Of a stretch of 64,000 nt of DNA, positions 12,001-34,766 are shown piece by piece (position 1 is the stretch's first letter; each line of letters starts with the position of its first letter). Under the pieces are notes generated by a model. That model did not search any database, was not told the DNA's origin, and saw only the letters and a program-made list of their open reading frames with translations. Location: NCBI GenBank assembly GCA_018398765.1, contig JAHBMJ010003907.1, positions 66,996-130,995 on the forward strand. Reading direction: 5' to 3'. The stretch is from Chromera velia. Taxonomy: Eukaryota > Sar > Chromeraceae. The position numbers and the translations under genes are program-made.

Positions 12001-15000
12001 GGAGGTGTTGCGGCCCCAACCGGATCCGACGGTTGTTTTCCTGAACGTGAGGGCGACTGGTTGAGAAAAAGAGAGTCCGCCAGAGGAGGGGGGGACGGGG
12101 CGCCCCGGCGCCGCAGTTGCGATGGCCGGACTGCATTTCCCGGGAGTCCTACCACAGTGGTTGCCCGCATGGCGGCGGCGTGTTCGTTTGCCCCCTCGTC
12201 CTCCTCCGCTGCGGCGTCGGAATCTGCGGACCCTTTCGGACTGGGGGGCGACTCCGCCCCTCGTTCTTCCGCTTCCAGGACGAGCCCCCATTCGCAGCAG
12301 CAGTCAAGTTTTTGGTCTAAAGAGGAGGAGGGGGATGGGGTGGCAGAGGAAGGGCGTCACTCAGCCGGCACGGTGTCTTTGTTCGGGATGTTGGTCGACA
12401 CGTGCAGCCCTTCTGAGTCGGAATCGGACGAGGATAGTGAGGCTGAAAAGGAAACAGAGGAATACAGACAGCTGCGTCGGAATACACACCTGAATGCACT
12501 GCCATCGGGGTACCTAGACCATTTCCATCATGGGCTCCCTTCGCTGTCCTCCACAGGGAGACAGCGGTCGGGCAGCTCGCAGGGACAGAGCGATAGCGCT
12601 CCGCGTGCGTCAGCGTCTCAGACACGCGACCAGCTCGCACCCTCACTTTCTCTGCCACTAGAAGGCTCACCAGAAGCAGGAGGGGGAGGGAAGCTGATTT
12701 TGCCTTTGTTTCCTGCATCGTCTCCGTGTGTATCTGTATCAGAAAGAAACAAAGCAAGAGAGAGAGAAGTATCAGGAGAAGAAGACGGATGTTGTGTCAC
12801 GACTGAGTTCGAGGGACCTGTACTTCCCCTTCCCCCGTCCCTTCCGATTGTTTCCAAAACCTCCGCTCTCTACGGTAGCGGTTCTGCATCCGTACCCCAC
12901 ACAGCTTTTGGGATGCCCGGGGCCTCCTCTTCCGATACGGATAGGGAGGCAGCCCCTCTGCCTCGGTCTGGTGATGGGGGGGCAGGGTCGGTCTCTGTCT
13001 CGCTGTCAGTCAACCGGCGTGTTCCTTCTCTAAATTCTCCTGAGTGTCTTCTTCCCCCGGGAGACAGCAGAGAACACGCACAGCCTCACCAGGGGGTTAG
13101 GAGGGCACCGAGTCACCCAGGGTCACTAGCCTCTTCTGTCGACACCGCACTCCGTAAGGACATAGGAGGCACCGACCCTTTCAGTAACTCGATGGACCGA
13201 CAGAGAGGCGCAAATTGTACAGCATCTCCAGAAGGGGGGGAGACGGAGGGGAGACCCCGGTCCTCTGGGGGGTTCCCTTCATTTCCAAGGAGGGAGGAGA
13301 GGGAGACGGATGAGAGTCCGAAAGGTACTGTTGTAAGCGAGGCCTCCCCACTGAGTGACAACACCTCACCAGCCCCCCCATCTTTCTTTCCCTTTGCAAC
13401 TTCGGCAGGATCAGACAGAGAAAGGGGGGTTGATAGAGGGGCCAGAGAGAGGGAGAGACCCGAAAATATTCCTCTGGACATTCCAATGAGAGGAGCCGAC
13501 TCAGGCCCTCCCTCTTTGTTGTTGCCCCCCTACTCTACCCCCTCTCTTTCCCCTGGTATGAAGTCCTCTGCTGCAACTGTCACACGAGGAGAAGAGGGGG
13601 AGGCAAGCGGTGGATCCTCAACAGGAAATTCCCGAGGGGGTGCTGCTGGATTGGGATTGGGGGGACTGAGGGAAGGCTCAGAGACTAGCACCGTCGTTAT
13701 ACGCAAACCCCAAAAAGTCGCCCAGCCACTGTTGCCATCGCCCGCAGCTGCCCCTCCCACAGCGAACCCGCCAATGGCATCACGAGCTCCCCATCACAGC
13801 CCATCACCCAACGCAGCCTACAGACGTCTCGTGACTCACGGGACCTCTTCGTCCTCTCTTTCTGCTGAAAGACAGAGCAGCAACGAGAGACTGCTTGAAG
13901 TTGTGGGAATTGGGCATCTGAAGCTTCCCTCTTCTGCCTCCCCTTTCGTTCGAGGAGGGTCTGCAGATCAGGTCTTTGGGGATGAAGAGGGAGGAGGGAG
14001 AGCAGGAGGAGGGGCAGAGTCTCCTTCAATCCTCCCCTCCCCCGTGTCGCCTGCCGGACACTGGCAGGGTCCCCTGAGGCCTTTGCGTCCATCGTCGGGG
14101 GCGGGTGGGGGGGCAGGGACCAGGTTTTCTTTCGAAGGCTCTGCTGCTGCTGTTGAGGGAGAAGCCGTGTCTGCTTCTTCGCCTCTGGCAGTTGCGGGTA
14201 ACAGAGCAGTGCGCAGTGCGTCCCCGCCCCTGTCGCTAGGAAGAGACGTGATGCGGCAGTATGTAGAGAGGGAACAGAGAGGGAGGGCACGCACCTCAGG
14301 AGGGGGGCTAGGAGCGTTTCCGCTTTCCTTAAGGCCTCTCTCAGCGTCTCTTTCCCCTACGCTCCTAACAGGAGGTTCAGGAGGGGGGCGACAGGCGTGC
14401 CTCTTATGGAGACACAGAGGAGCCGTGGGGGGGGACGGTCACGCGAATGTTTCCGCAGCGTCACCGTTAGCCACACCGGCGTCAGTCGATGTTACTTCTA
14501 GGTCCCTTCCGCAGCTTCCACAGCTGCTTGACGTTTTCTCCCTTATGCCTGCCTCCGCGTCTGCGTCAGGGTCCGCCGCCTCCTCTAGCTCCGCTACTGC
14601 AACCACCCATGCAGGAAGCGGGGGGGGCGTACAGGGTCCGGCAGGTGAGGGCGGGTTTGGAACGGCGTACATGAATGAGAACGTGCCTTCCTCCTCCTCC
14701 TCCTCAGCGTCTGCAGGAGGAGGGACTACTTCTGCTTCTGCAGGGGGTGTCAGAGGTCGTCCGTTCACTTTCAGTGGAAGTATGAAACAACGGGGAGTTG
14801 GCGGTGGCCCACAGGGAGCGCCTTCGTCCACTGGTAGGGCGGGTTTGTTCAGAAAAGAGAGAGAGGGGGAGCTTAGAGATCCACAGGGAGGGGGGGGGAT
14901 TGGAGGTGGGGAGTCGCATGGGGTGGTTGGGGGTGTAGGTGGTGATAGTTCGGGAGGACTCTTTTTTGGTGCACGGGAGAAGAGGACGTTACCAAGTTTG

Positions 15001-15474
15001 CCTCCCTCACTTCCTGTTTCAGCAGTGCATCACCAGAATTTCGAGAATGGAGGACCTTCTGCTTCATCCTCTGTCTCTTCTCTTGCACACAGACAGGCTG
15101 ACAAGGAAGGCGTGGGAGTAGGGGGGGGTCCAAGATTAGCGGGAAGCCCCATTTCGTTTCAGGGCAAGTCGTTAGTAGAAGGTACGGCGCATCATGGGGG
15201 GCAGAGAGAAAGAAGCTCAGGGGGGCATAGAGACCCTCAGGCTTCTTCTTCTTCTGCCTCTTCTCGTGCGTCTCCGTCTTCGGGTTCTCTTTCTGCTCAG
15301 CCGCCGCATCGTTTGCCCCCCCTTTCTCTTCTAGGGGTGGGGGTTGCTGGCAACACCCCCGCGACTTCCAGTCCTGTGACGCGCAATGCCGCCGCAGGGG
15401 GAGGAGGGGGAGCGGGGGGAACCTCCCAGATTTCTTCTCCCAATGTGAGTCTTCCCTTGGGTGGGGGGCAATAA
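9024..15474 (+). CDS. Large low-complexity protein of unknown function
   Basis: Three exons join in phase: 9024-10321, 11057-11452 and 11991-15474, giving 1,725 residues. Introns start GTAAGC and GTGAGT and end ATGCAG and GCGCAG; both interrupt a codon after its second base. The start is the first Met of the frame (MQRSQQQQNQQ). I recognise no domain. Residues 1-432 and 565-1725 are Ser, Pro and Gly rich, with repeated blocks such as REISAVSDF and RAISDFSA. Exon 2 (residues 433-564) is less degenerate: it has CRKIRFRDETDD and a charged segment PLLIEVFEYEREPDWHWSDF followed by a Lys/Arg-rich stretch. That segment is the best candidate for a folded or short linear binding element. The 3.5-kb uninterrupted third exon supports real coding. 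A donor-like AAT/GTGAGT at 15444 leaves open an alternative 3' end with a further short exon near 16990. Function is unknown. Confidence 0.65.
10367..10583 (+). repeat. 104-bp tandem duplication in intron
   Basis: Two almost identical 104-bp units (10367-10470 and 10471-10574) plus a short partial third lie in the first intron of the 9024-15474 gene. Each contains CAGTCTGTCTGCCTGTG and a purine-rich half. I see one substitution between the copies (GTGTGTC against GTGCGTC). Confidence 0.95.
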
Positions 15475-17164
15475 TGGAGGGGACGTGGCATCGCTTTCGT
15501 TGGAGAGGAGGAGAATGTAGCAAGGCAATAAGCAGGGTGAGAAGGGAGGCAGGAAGGGAAGTTGATCGGTGAGTGTGCGTCTTCAGGAATGTGTCCGTGT
15601 CTCGATAGATGCGTCAGAATGGTAGGCTGGTCGCGATGCTTCTTCTCTTCTCTTGTCTTTGTGTACTGGTGGGGTACATGGATGGTGTGTGAAGGAAGAG
15701 AGAGAAAGAGGGAGGAATGAATATTTGGAGGTGTTTGTAAGGCACGGGAAGGAAGGAAAGGGAGGGGGGAAAGATGTTGTGATTGAGTCGATGAGTCTGT
15801 CTGTTCTCTTCTCTCTGTTCCCTGCCTGATCTGGTCGGTCTCTTCTTGCCACTTTGGTATGGCAATGTCGTTCGTTCTCTCTTGTGGCGCTGGGAGGGAG
15901 GGAGGGAGGGAGGGTCGTTGTACGGAAAAAGATTCGTCGTCTGTCCAGTAGATCGGAAAGATGGATGGATGGATGGATGGATGGATGCCTTCTTGGTTGG
16001 TTGGTTGGTTTTGCTCTCTGCTATTCCATTCTTCTCTCTCTTCTCTTCTCTTCTCTCCCTGTTCTTTTCCTCTGCTGTTTGTCTGTTTCTGTTTGTTGGC
16101 ATGAGGAAACAAATAGCGAAAGAAGAAAGAAAAGTGAAGAAGCGGGAGCAGAGCAGCCTTGTGAGAGATAGGCAGAAAGATCTCTCGCGAAGCCACCCAC
16201 GCGTGTGTAGAGAGAGAAGAGAGGCGTGGTCGGTTAAATGTAGAGGAAGTAAAAGCATTGGTAAGAAGGGAGGAGAGAATGAAGGAAAAGGAAAAACGGA
16301 AGCAAGAGACCTACCTGCACAGCATCATGAGGAACGACCGAGAAGCGAGCCCCGTGAATAAAGTTTTTGAACGAACGACTGTGAAAATCTGTACACATAT
16401 ATGCGAGATGGGAAATTCAGGGAGGGCGTTTTGTTTTATGAAACCTTTTGTCGTCTTTCTTTTAATGTAGATCGAGGCATGCGTGAGGTAGGAAGAAGAA
16501 GACTTTGTGTCTGTCTGGTCTTCTGTTCTGCCCCTGCACCCACCCTCATTTTCCAACGGACCGTCTGTCTTCTTCTTTCTGTCTTTCCTTCTTTCTGTCT
16601 GTCTGTCTGTCTTGACTGTTTTCTCTGTCTCGCTTGCGGCCCTTATTCTTGTTGTCTTTAGAACAAAAAGTCTCTTCTCCTTTCTTCCTCCACCCCCCCT
16701 TGTCGCTTCTTTCTTTCTTCCTCTCTATACTTGCGCCACTATAGCCACAAACTCTTTCTTTGGTTTCGTTCCTTTTTGTTTAGGTCAGTCTGTTGGTGCG
16801 TTTGTCTAGCTAGTGCGGGGCCGAGAAATGAAGGGGAGAGGGGTGAATGGAAGGCCTGTTTCCTCCCTCAGCCGCTCCTTTTGTTTGGTTTTCTCTCTCA
16901 GTGTTCAAACAAACAAGCAAACCAAAATCGGAATCGAAACGTCGTTTTGCTCTAGACTGAACCGCGCGCCATTAATTTCTTCTCATGCAGAAGTGCGAAA
17001 GAGCAACAGGAGGGGGTAAATTTCGGGGCTAAGGATTGGAGGATTGATCAATCCAGAGTTTGTCAATGGATCTGTCAGATCTACAGTCAGCGTTTCTTGG
17101 AGACTTGTTTGACTGCATTATTCACGTTTCTTTCCTTGCATGAAATCCTTCCCCCCCCCCCCCC
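15475..17164. other. 3' flank of the 9024-15474 gene, no further gene seen
   Basis: The stretch holds GGAT and GGTT tetranucleotide runs (15960-16010), TTCT-rich tracts and short low-complexity ORFs without domain signal. It probably includes the 3' UTR. One acceptor-like site with a short open stretch near 16990 could be a terminal exon if the donor-like site at 15444 is used, but nothing else supports it. Confidence 0.5.
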
Positions 17165-17428
17165 NNNNNNNNNNNNNNNNNNNNNNNNNNNNNNNNNNNN
17201 NNNNNNNNNNNNNNNNNNNNNNNNNNNNNNNNNNNNNNNNNNNNNNNNNNNNNNNNNNNNNNNNNNNNNNNNNNNNNNNNNNNNNNNNNNNNNNNNNNNN
17301 NNNNNNNNNNNNNNNNNNNNNNNNNNNNNNNNNNNNNNNNNNNNNNNNNNNNNNNNNNNNNNNNNNNNNNNNNNNNNNNNNNNNNNNNNNNNNNNNNNNN
17401 NNNNNNNNNNNNNNNNNNNNNNNNNNNN
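17165..17428. other. Assembly gap (264 N) inside poly-C
   Basis: The N block is bounded on both sides by runs of C (17151-17164 and 17429-17436), so sequencing probably failed in a poly-C/poly-G tract. Confidence 0.98.
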
Positions 17429-18481
17429 CCCCCCCCAATTTTTTTTGTTGCTGAATCGCCTTTTTTTGTTCCTTGTTCTGTTGATAAGGAGCATCGGCCG
17501 AAGTCTGTCTTCGTTGTCTCTTTTTGCTTTTTTGGCTCGGCATGGATAAACCCAATTTTCTGTCCTGTGGAAAGAAGAAGAGGGACTTGAAAATTCTCTG
17601 GCTGCCTCTCCCTCCCTACTTGTTGATTGAAAGGGCAACTTGCACAAGAAATGGAGGGAGGCAGCAACGGTGTATATCTACACTGGTCGGTCGACTGCCA
17701 TGCTTCGAAGGATTAGAAGAGGGAGCCGGGGAACGGGGGAAGAAGAATAGGGAAGGAAGAACGGAAGGAAGGAAACTGTTTCCTTCTTCTTCATCTCAAA
17801 TTCCCCTCCCTCCCTCCCTCCTTGGGTCGGCTTGCTGTAAATCTTTTTGTTCATTTCTTCACTGAATGCATCAGAGAACACTTTGCAGTCAGCGACGGAT
17901 CGGCATCCCTTGAGTAACGCTCCCTTCTATATCCACACCTAGATCCACACACACACATTGATTGGAAAGGGCTGAGACCTGTCTACCAGCCTGACTTTCT
18001 GCTTGCCACCGTAGCCGCTTGTTGCGTTTCTAGTCTTCTATCGAACAACACAAGGAGGGAGCAATGGGTGGATAAAGTCTGGAGAAGAGACGAGCGACAG
18101 ACAAGAATTTACCAACAGAGAGAGAGAGAGAGAGAAATGCTGAAAAGGAGGACAGATTCTCCCCGTGTGCAGTTTCTCGAAAGCAGGCATGCATGCATGC
18201 ATGAAACCCGGTTGGTAGGACGCCTCTGGTTTGCTTCTTGCTACCTTCTTTCCTTCCTTCCTTCCTTCCTACCTAAGGTTGCCGTGGCGTCACTCTGTTT
18301 CCTTTCGCATACGTGGCTGCATTCCTTCTTTCCTTCCTTCGTTCCTTCCTTCTCCTTCCTTCCTTCCTTTTTTCCTTCCTTTCTTTCTCTGGCTTTGTGT
18401 TTTCCTGTCTCTTTTTTTGCTGTCGATGACGCCGTTCGATTCTTTTGGGTGTAGGGGTTCTGCCAACTCTCTGTCTGTATA

Positions 18482-18518
<37 letters not shown>

Positions 18519-18525
18519 GCGTTTT

Positions 18526-18603
18526 CAGATTCCCTCACTGGTGCATGCACAGATTCCCTCACTGGTGCATGCACAGATTCCCTCACTGGTGCATGCACAG
18601 ATT
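18526..18603 (+). repeat. 24-bp minisatellite, three copies
   Basis: The unit CAGATTCCCTCACTGGTGCA plus TGCA is repeated three times head to tail, followed by a partial copy, directly after a CTGT microsatellite. Confidence 0.93.
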
Positions 18604-18916
18604 CGTAAAGAGGAGGAAAGAAAAACAGGAGCCCGTCGTTGTTCTTGTGATGAAAGCAAACGAAGGAAGGTGTGGGGCGTACTGGTCGATGTTGTATGGT
18701 GTTGTGGACTGAGAAATCGGGGGGTCAAGGGGTTAGCAAACTCACTCAGTAGCTACGGTCACCGAGACCCATGCAGGGCAAGAGAGCGAGACTGTCAAGT
18801 TGAACGAACGAAAGAAGGAAGGAGGGAAGGAAGGAAGCATGATTTAAATGCGTGGAGGGCCGGCCTTTTGATTGGCCTGCCCGACCTGTGCTTGTGGGGG
18901 GGGGGGTAGATCTGTG

Positions 18917-18952
<36 letters not shown>

Positions 18953-20120
18953 TCATCCTCATTCATGTTGCGCTGGCTTCACGGGTTTTGCCCGTGTCTT
19001 TGCCTGTCTGTCTGTCTGTCTTTTTGTTCGTCGTCTGTCCTTGCAACGCGTTCACGGATTGGAATGCACCGATGGGGTGACTCTCATCATGTTGAAAGGC
19101 AAAAAAGCACCCACCCACACACACAGACAGAGAGACAGGAGCGAGCGAGAGACCGACTTCCTAGCTTCCTGGCCGTGCACGGTCTTCTGGCGAGAGAGAG
19201 AGAGACCGTTTGGCGGCAGGAGGGAGGCACTGTCCAAATCCTTCCTGCATGCTTCTATCCTGTCGCCATCCGTTTTTGCATCCATCCATCCTCGTTTTCT
19301 CTCTCCTTGTGCGTCTCTCTCTCTCCTTGTTGCTGCTTCAGTCCGTCAATCCCCCTTTTTTGAAGCACTGACTGGCTGACTGTCTTTGTGACAGGGAAAA
19401 GAAAGGAGGGGAAGAGAAAGTATCGACAGATCCACCTGAAGGGACGGAGGGTCTGCAGGTAGTAGAGGGAGATGTCACATGCATGACTCACATCACATAA
19501 ATGCGCATATGCGTGCATGGTGCTGCATGAATGCATGAATGTCCCCCTGCATGCCGGTCCATTCTCATCCATGTCGATGAGACCAAAAGAAAGAAAGAAA
19601 GAAAGAAAGAAAAAGTTGGCTATTGATTAGTAAGCACAATGACGACCAGGCAACGAAGAAGAACGAGAGAACCATGCCTGCCTGTCTGCCTGAAGAATGA
19701 AGAAAGTTGAAGGAGGTCTTTGAATGATTGCATGCTGACGAGGAGGACGGAGACCTGTCTTTTTGTCTGCAGACAGACAGACACAAGCGAGGACGGTGCG
19801 GTTGTTTGACGCACGCGCGACCGAGAGAGCTGTTGTAGGGAGTAAGAAGGAAAGGAAACGAATGCAGGATTCAAGAAGGAAAGGTAGGATTCATGCGCGA
19901 ATGCAAGAAAAGGCGAAAACAATGACTGGGTGCATTGTAAGAGACGTTAGCGGAATGAAAGCAGAAAGAGAACTTAGAGAGAATGAAGGAAGCAGAAAGG
20001 AGGGAGGGAGAAGGGAGAGGAAAAAGCCTCCACGGAGGACTGTCAGAAGAAGGGAGGGGGAAAAGCTGTACGTGGCTGCATGGTCTCGATTTGAATATGA
20101 AAAGGCAGAATGGGCTGCCG

Positions 20121-20128
<8 letters not shown>

Positions 20129-20173
<45 letters not shown>

Positions 20174-20182
20174 TGTGTGTGT
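20129..20182 (+). repeat. Composite CT/GT microsatellite
   Basis: About 25 bp of CT repeats run directly into about 28 bp of GT repeats. The same abutting arrangement recurs elsewhere in the window. Confidence 0.93.
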
Positions 20183-20844
20183 ATCATGAACGAACGGCAA
20201 GGAAGGAACGGTGTGGATTTGAGTGACGACGGGTCTCTTCTTTCTACAGAGAACAAAAGGGAGGTCTTTTCGATTGAAGAACTGACTGGGGGACTTCCTG
20301 ACTGACTGTAGATTTTTGCCCATTCCCTGAACGCACAAGGGTCCTTCTCATGCGAGGAAGAAGAGGGGCAGCTGGCTGGGCCGTCTTTCTTTCTTTCTTT
20401 GAGTGTTTTGTTCTGGGCGTCTGAAATGTATGTGTGATTGGTAGAGTCATTGAAAAGAAGTAAAAGTCTGACAGACAGTGAGACTGTATGTGCAAGCAAG
20501 GAAAGCAGCGGTGCCACATGTCGCTCTACCCGGACGTTTTTTCTGTCTGTGTGATTTGCTGTCGATCGATGTGGTCGGAAGCTTCTTTGATCTCCCTCCG
20601 TAATTTCTGATCAATGCCTTTTTCTGTCTTTCTTTCTTTCTTTCACTTCTTCTTTTCTTTATTCTAGTATCTCTCCTGTTACTTTCCCAGCACCTTCACA
20701 GCTTTGTTGACCGAAAGAAAGAGATACAGAAGAGAGAGAAGCTCAAGATCACGTATTAAATGAAGAGCATTCACACAATTTTACACCAAGTTGAACAGGA
20801 AGGTGCGCGAATGCCCACTGTCTTTCTCGCTGCTCTTTCCTTCC

Positions 20845-20876
<32 letters not shown>

Positions 20877-21239
20877 GACAATGAAATGAAATGAAGAAAT
20901 GTCAGTTGCGTCTGCAAGGACATTTGAGTGCAGGAAGGCATCTAGGCATGAATGCATGAACGTGACTCGCTTTGTTCTTCTCCCCCCCCTCATCTTCGTC
21001 CGACCCTCTGTATGCAATGTATGCGTTATGCACGTGCGCATATGAATCCATGCAGGTATGACAGCATTCCTTCTTCTTCATGCAGTCATATTCAGTGACT
21101 TCATATACCTTACTCGCCGCCTCGCCTCTTTCTTCCTTAATTCCGTCTTTCCTTCTCCCTTGCTAGCTCTCTTGGAACTTCCTTCCTCTTTGCTGAGGAG
21201 TCTCAATTGCGGTGAATGGACACCGTGCGAGAAACGTTA

Positions 21240-21697
21240 GAAAAGTGATATAAAACTGATCGAAAAACGATAAAAATTCAAATTTCCAACATGTTAGAAA
21301 GTTGTAAGTTATATAAGCCTAGTACTTTCTAACAATTAATTTTGTTATAAGAATTAAATCTATAATTTCAAAGTTTTACCAACAAACTTGAATGTCAGAA
21401 AAATGATAAAAATTGAGTTTTCTATAAAGTCTCAGTCTACGTGTTTTCCAAATCTCCATCATTGGAAATTTTAGATTTGACCTCGCATTTGACAGAATTC
21501 TTCTAAATGTAGTTCTAAATATTATTACTGCATGTAATTACTGCATGTAATTATATTATTTTGAAATATTTTTAACGTATTGAAACTTGAAAGAAGTTAT
21601 GATTAAATTTACCCGTACAGAGATTTGCATGTAGTCTGCGCTGCAGAATCATTGCGGCCGAGCCTGAGAATCGACCCCAAACCTAGCCTTAATATTA
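21240..21697. other. AT-rich island, left part
   Basis: Base composition changes sharply near 21240 from mixed GC to strongly AT-rich. There is no coding signal. The change suggests inserted or transposon-derived DNA, bounded on the right by an inverted-repeat element. Confidence 0.5.
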
Positions 21698-22191
21698 CAG
21701 GGTTGTTAATCACCGACAACTGTAAGTACCAAAAAACGGAACTAACCCCCGATTTCATTTTTTTTCGGTGCTTTCGCTACTTTCGTCACCGGCAAAAATT
21801 TTGTAAAGTAAGGCCCTAGACTTAGTAGACTACTATTTTTTACTACTTCTAGTTGAGCTTAATGTGGAAAACTTCCCGTTCTAGAGTTAAAACTCCGAGA
21901 TACTCCGAGTCTAGAAACGCAGCCATAATGGCGAGCCCGGTGGCGAGCGGGACAAAGGCTCACAGAGCAGGGCAGGCCCGCGCACCACCATAAATAAAAT
22001 TGAACTTTAGTATACTTTAGCTAGTAGCTATGTTTATTTTTAATGTAAAAACCTAAAATCCAGTCGTTTAAACGTTATAAAGCCTAGTTTAAGCAAAATT
22101 TTTAAGGTACTGAAAGTACCGGTACCGAAAAATGGAACTACCCCCCCTTAAAGTCCCGAAGTACCGAAAGACACGGTGATTAACAACCCTG
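21698..22191. mobile_element. Inverted-repeat element starting CAGGG, hAT-like non-autonomous candidate
   Basis: The left end reads CAGGGTTGTTAATCACCG and the right end is its exact reverse complement. Weaker inverted similarity continues inward (GTACC...ACGGAACTA against TAGTTCC...GGTAC). The 494-bp interior has no transposase ORF. Ends beginning CAGGG are typical of hAT elements, which make 8-bp target duplications. The flanks here (CTTAATATTA and CCTAATAATC) are similar but not a perfect duplication, so the family is tentative. Confidence 0.7.
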
Positions 22192-22421
22192 CCTAATAAT
22201 CATAGTATCATGCATGTTTGCATGCATGCGGACTAGCATATGCATACCCAAAATTTTTTATGCTTATACCCTGGGGCATTTTGATGCATTTGGGAGTATA
22301 ATCAAGAGAATTGATTCAATTGACAATGGAATTAATGCCCATGCAATTAAGAATTTTAAATTCGAAATTAAGAACAATGTGGTTTTTTTTTTTCTATATC
22401 AAAAACTTAGTTTAGAACTTA

Positions 22422-23277
22422 CCCTGCAGGTAGCCAGGATTTTGTGGGATTTTAGACCAGGATTTTAATGGATTTTACGGGATTTTGGCCAGGATTTTAG
22501 CAGATTTAGGCGGATTTTGCCCAGGATTCTGCTGGACTATTTTTCCAGGATTTTAGAATCTAAAATCCTGGCTCTAGGGATTATAAAGACTAAAATCCTG
22601 GATCCTAGGATTTAGAAATGAATGCCAGGATTTTACGGGATTTTACGGGATTATACGGGATTATACGGGATTTTAACATAAACAAAAACAATGAAATAAA
22701 AGTTGATCACAATCAAGGCCGGTTATCCCTTCTGTGCAGCCTTGAAGTGTGTCATTCATCTTTGAATTTAACCTCCCTGAACCTAAGTGCCACTTAAAAA
22801 AATATAATCAAGATCATCTCTATCTGCGGCATCTTTTTTCAAGAGACCGTTTATGCCTGCGGCGTAGACAGTCAAGACACCATCCAGATATGCGGCTTTG
22901 GCTTTCAAGACACCATAAATGATCCGCGTCTGCGGCACGGACTTTCAAGCTTATTCAAAAATGCGGTTTGAACTTTCAAGTAGTAGTTAGGTTCAGGGAG
23001 GTCTTAAATTTAATTTTATTCATTTCTTTAAAATCCCGTAAAATCCCGTATAATCCCGTATAATCCCGTGAAATCCTAGGAAGAGGCTAGGATTTTAGCT
23101 TTCTTCCAGGATTTTAGATTCTAAAATCCTAGGTATAGGGATTATATTTTTAACGTTAAGAGTCCGGCAGAATCCTGGGCAAAATCCGCCAAAATCCGCT
23201 AAAATCCTTGCCAAAATCCCGTAAAATCCGCTAAAATCCTGGGCTAAAATCCCGCAAAATCCTGGCTACCTGCAGGG
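22422..23277. mobile_element. Long-terminal-inverted-repeat MITE with TA target duplication
   Basis: The left end starts CCCTGCAGGTAGCCAGGATT and the right end is its reverse complement, with TA on both outer flanks (22420-22421 and 23278-23279). The inverted arms extend about 250 bp on each side, with high similarity and many near-repeats of GGGATTTTAC. No transposase is present. A TA duplication fits Tc1/mariner-type mobilisation. The centre is interrupted by a separate 232-bp element (22771-23002), so the original was about 620 bp. Confidence 0.88.
22771..23002. mobile_element. 232-bp MITE, copy 1 (nested)
   Basis: It begins ACCTCCCTGAACCTAA and ends with the inverted form TTAGGTTCAGGGAGGT. 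The interior carries several CTGCGGC blocks. It sits inside the larger inverted-repeat element and therefore inserted later. An inverted copy of exactly the same length lies at 38671-38902. It has no coding capacity. Confidence 0.88.
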
Positions 23278-24290
23278 TAATATACAAAACTGTATTTTTA
23301 TGCATAATTTAAATATTTAAAAATTGAGAGATTTCAAACCTTGACACAGATTAGCTTCACTGTGTAGCCTTTACATAACTAGTTATATAAACATTCAATC
23401 GGGAAGGCCCTAGGGCGGAACATATCAATCAATCAATCAATCAATCTTAAAAAAATATAATTGGAAGCCTATATGATTATATAATTTATAAGCTAGAGCC
23501 TAAGTCACTGTCAAAACCTATTTTAAACACAGATTTTTCATCATATGTATACAACTGTCCCATGCAGCTATATGCCCGTCTGCATGCTGGCCCCTATAGG
23601 CTCGCCCATGTGTCAGCCTCTGAAATCCAGTTACAGCTTCAATTCTTTCAATTAATTAATTCTTCCTGCGTACATGACTCAATCACTCGATGGAGCGTGA
23701 TGTGGAGTCATGACATCTAACATGAGATACCGCAGTAAATGGGTTATGACCAATAACAAATTAGGACGTTCGCAAAGGATTGCGAGAGGGAGAAAGTGAA
23801 AGAGAAAGAGCGATGCCTCCATTGAAGGGCTGACGGAGGCCAGTAAGCTTTCTTCCACCTGTTCGTACACTCTTCATTGTTGGTATGCACGTCCCGAATG
23901 CACAGCTTTGATGGATTGGTGAAAAACCAGTTGATGTATTCGAGGCTGATTCATTCAAAGAAATCTGAAGAAACAGCAGATGCACCCGGCACGTACGGGA
24001 GGGAAGAAACCGCCATGCAGACCGCATCGCTGCATCATCGATCGAGTCCAAAAATCGATCCTTACACCATTGTGTATTCTCAATATCAGATGATACAAAA
24101 GCCTCACTCCCTCTCCTAAATACAATGAATGGCCTCCTGCCTGCCTGCTTGCCCGACGGCCCGACGATCTGATGGATCGATCCACTCACTCACTCACTCA
24201 CTCACTCACTGACTGATCATCAATCAAATCGATAGGGAGGGAGGGAGGGAGGCCGTGCAAGCAATCAGATCGAGGTAGGCCGAGCTAGAG
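23278..24290. other. AT-rich flank and CAAT-repeat tail
   Basis: There is no gene here. A CAAT array at 23427-23445 follows a GC-rich block (GGGAAGGCCCTAGGG), an arrangement like the 3' tail of a non-LTR retrotransposon. The right part (from about 23660) returns to normal composition, and has a CACT array at 24183-24211 near the 3' end of the channel gene. Confidence 0.5.

Positions 24291-34766
<10,476 letters not shown>

Larger units (their letters stand above)
17429..20760. other. Simple-repeat-rich intergenic DNA, no gene seen
   Basis: Contents include GA runs (18118-18136), TTCC/TTTC arrays (about 18246-18395), a CTGT array (18482-18520), a 24-bp minisatellite (18526-18600), a GT array (18918-18951), a GAAA array (19588-19612) and a CT/GT composite (20129-20182). 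The ORFs here consist of repeat translations. I find no exon with recognisable protein content on either strand. Confidence 0.6.

Noticed and set aside
17087-17667. Several ORFs spanning the N gap
   Set aside because: They are open only because unknown bases were translated as X.
18526-18603. CRISPR-like or regulatory repeat
   Set aside because: Three adjacent copies with no spacers next to a CTGT array; ordinary minisatellite.
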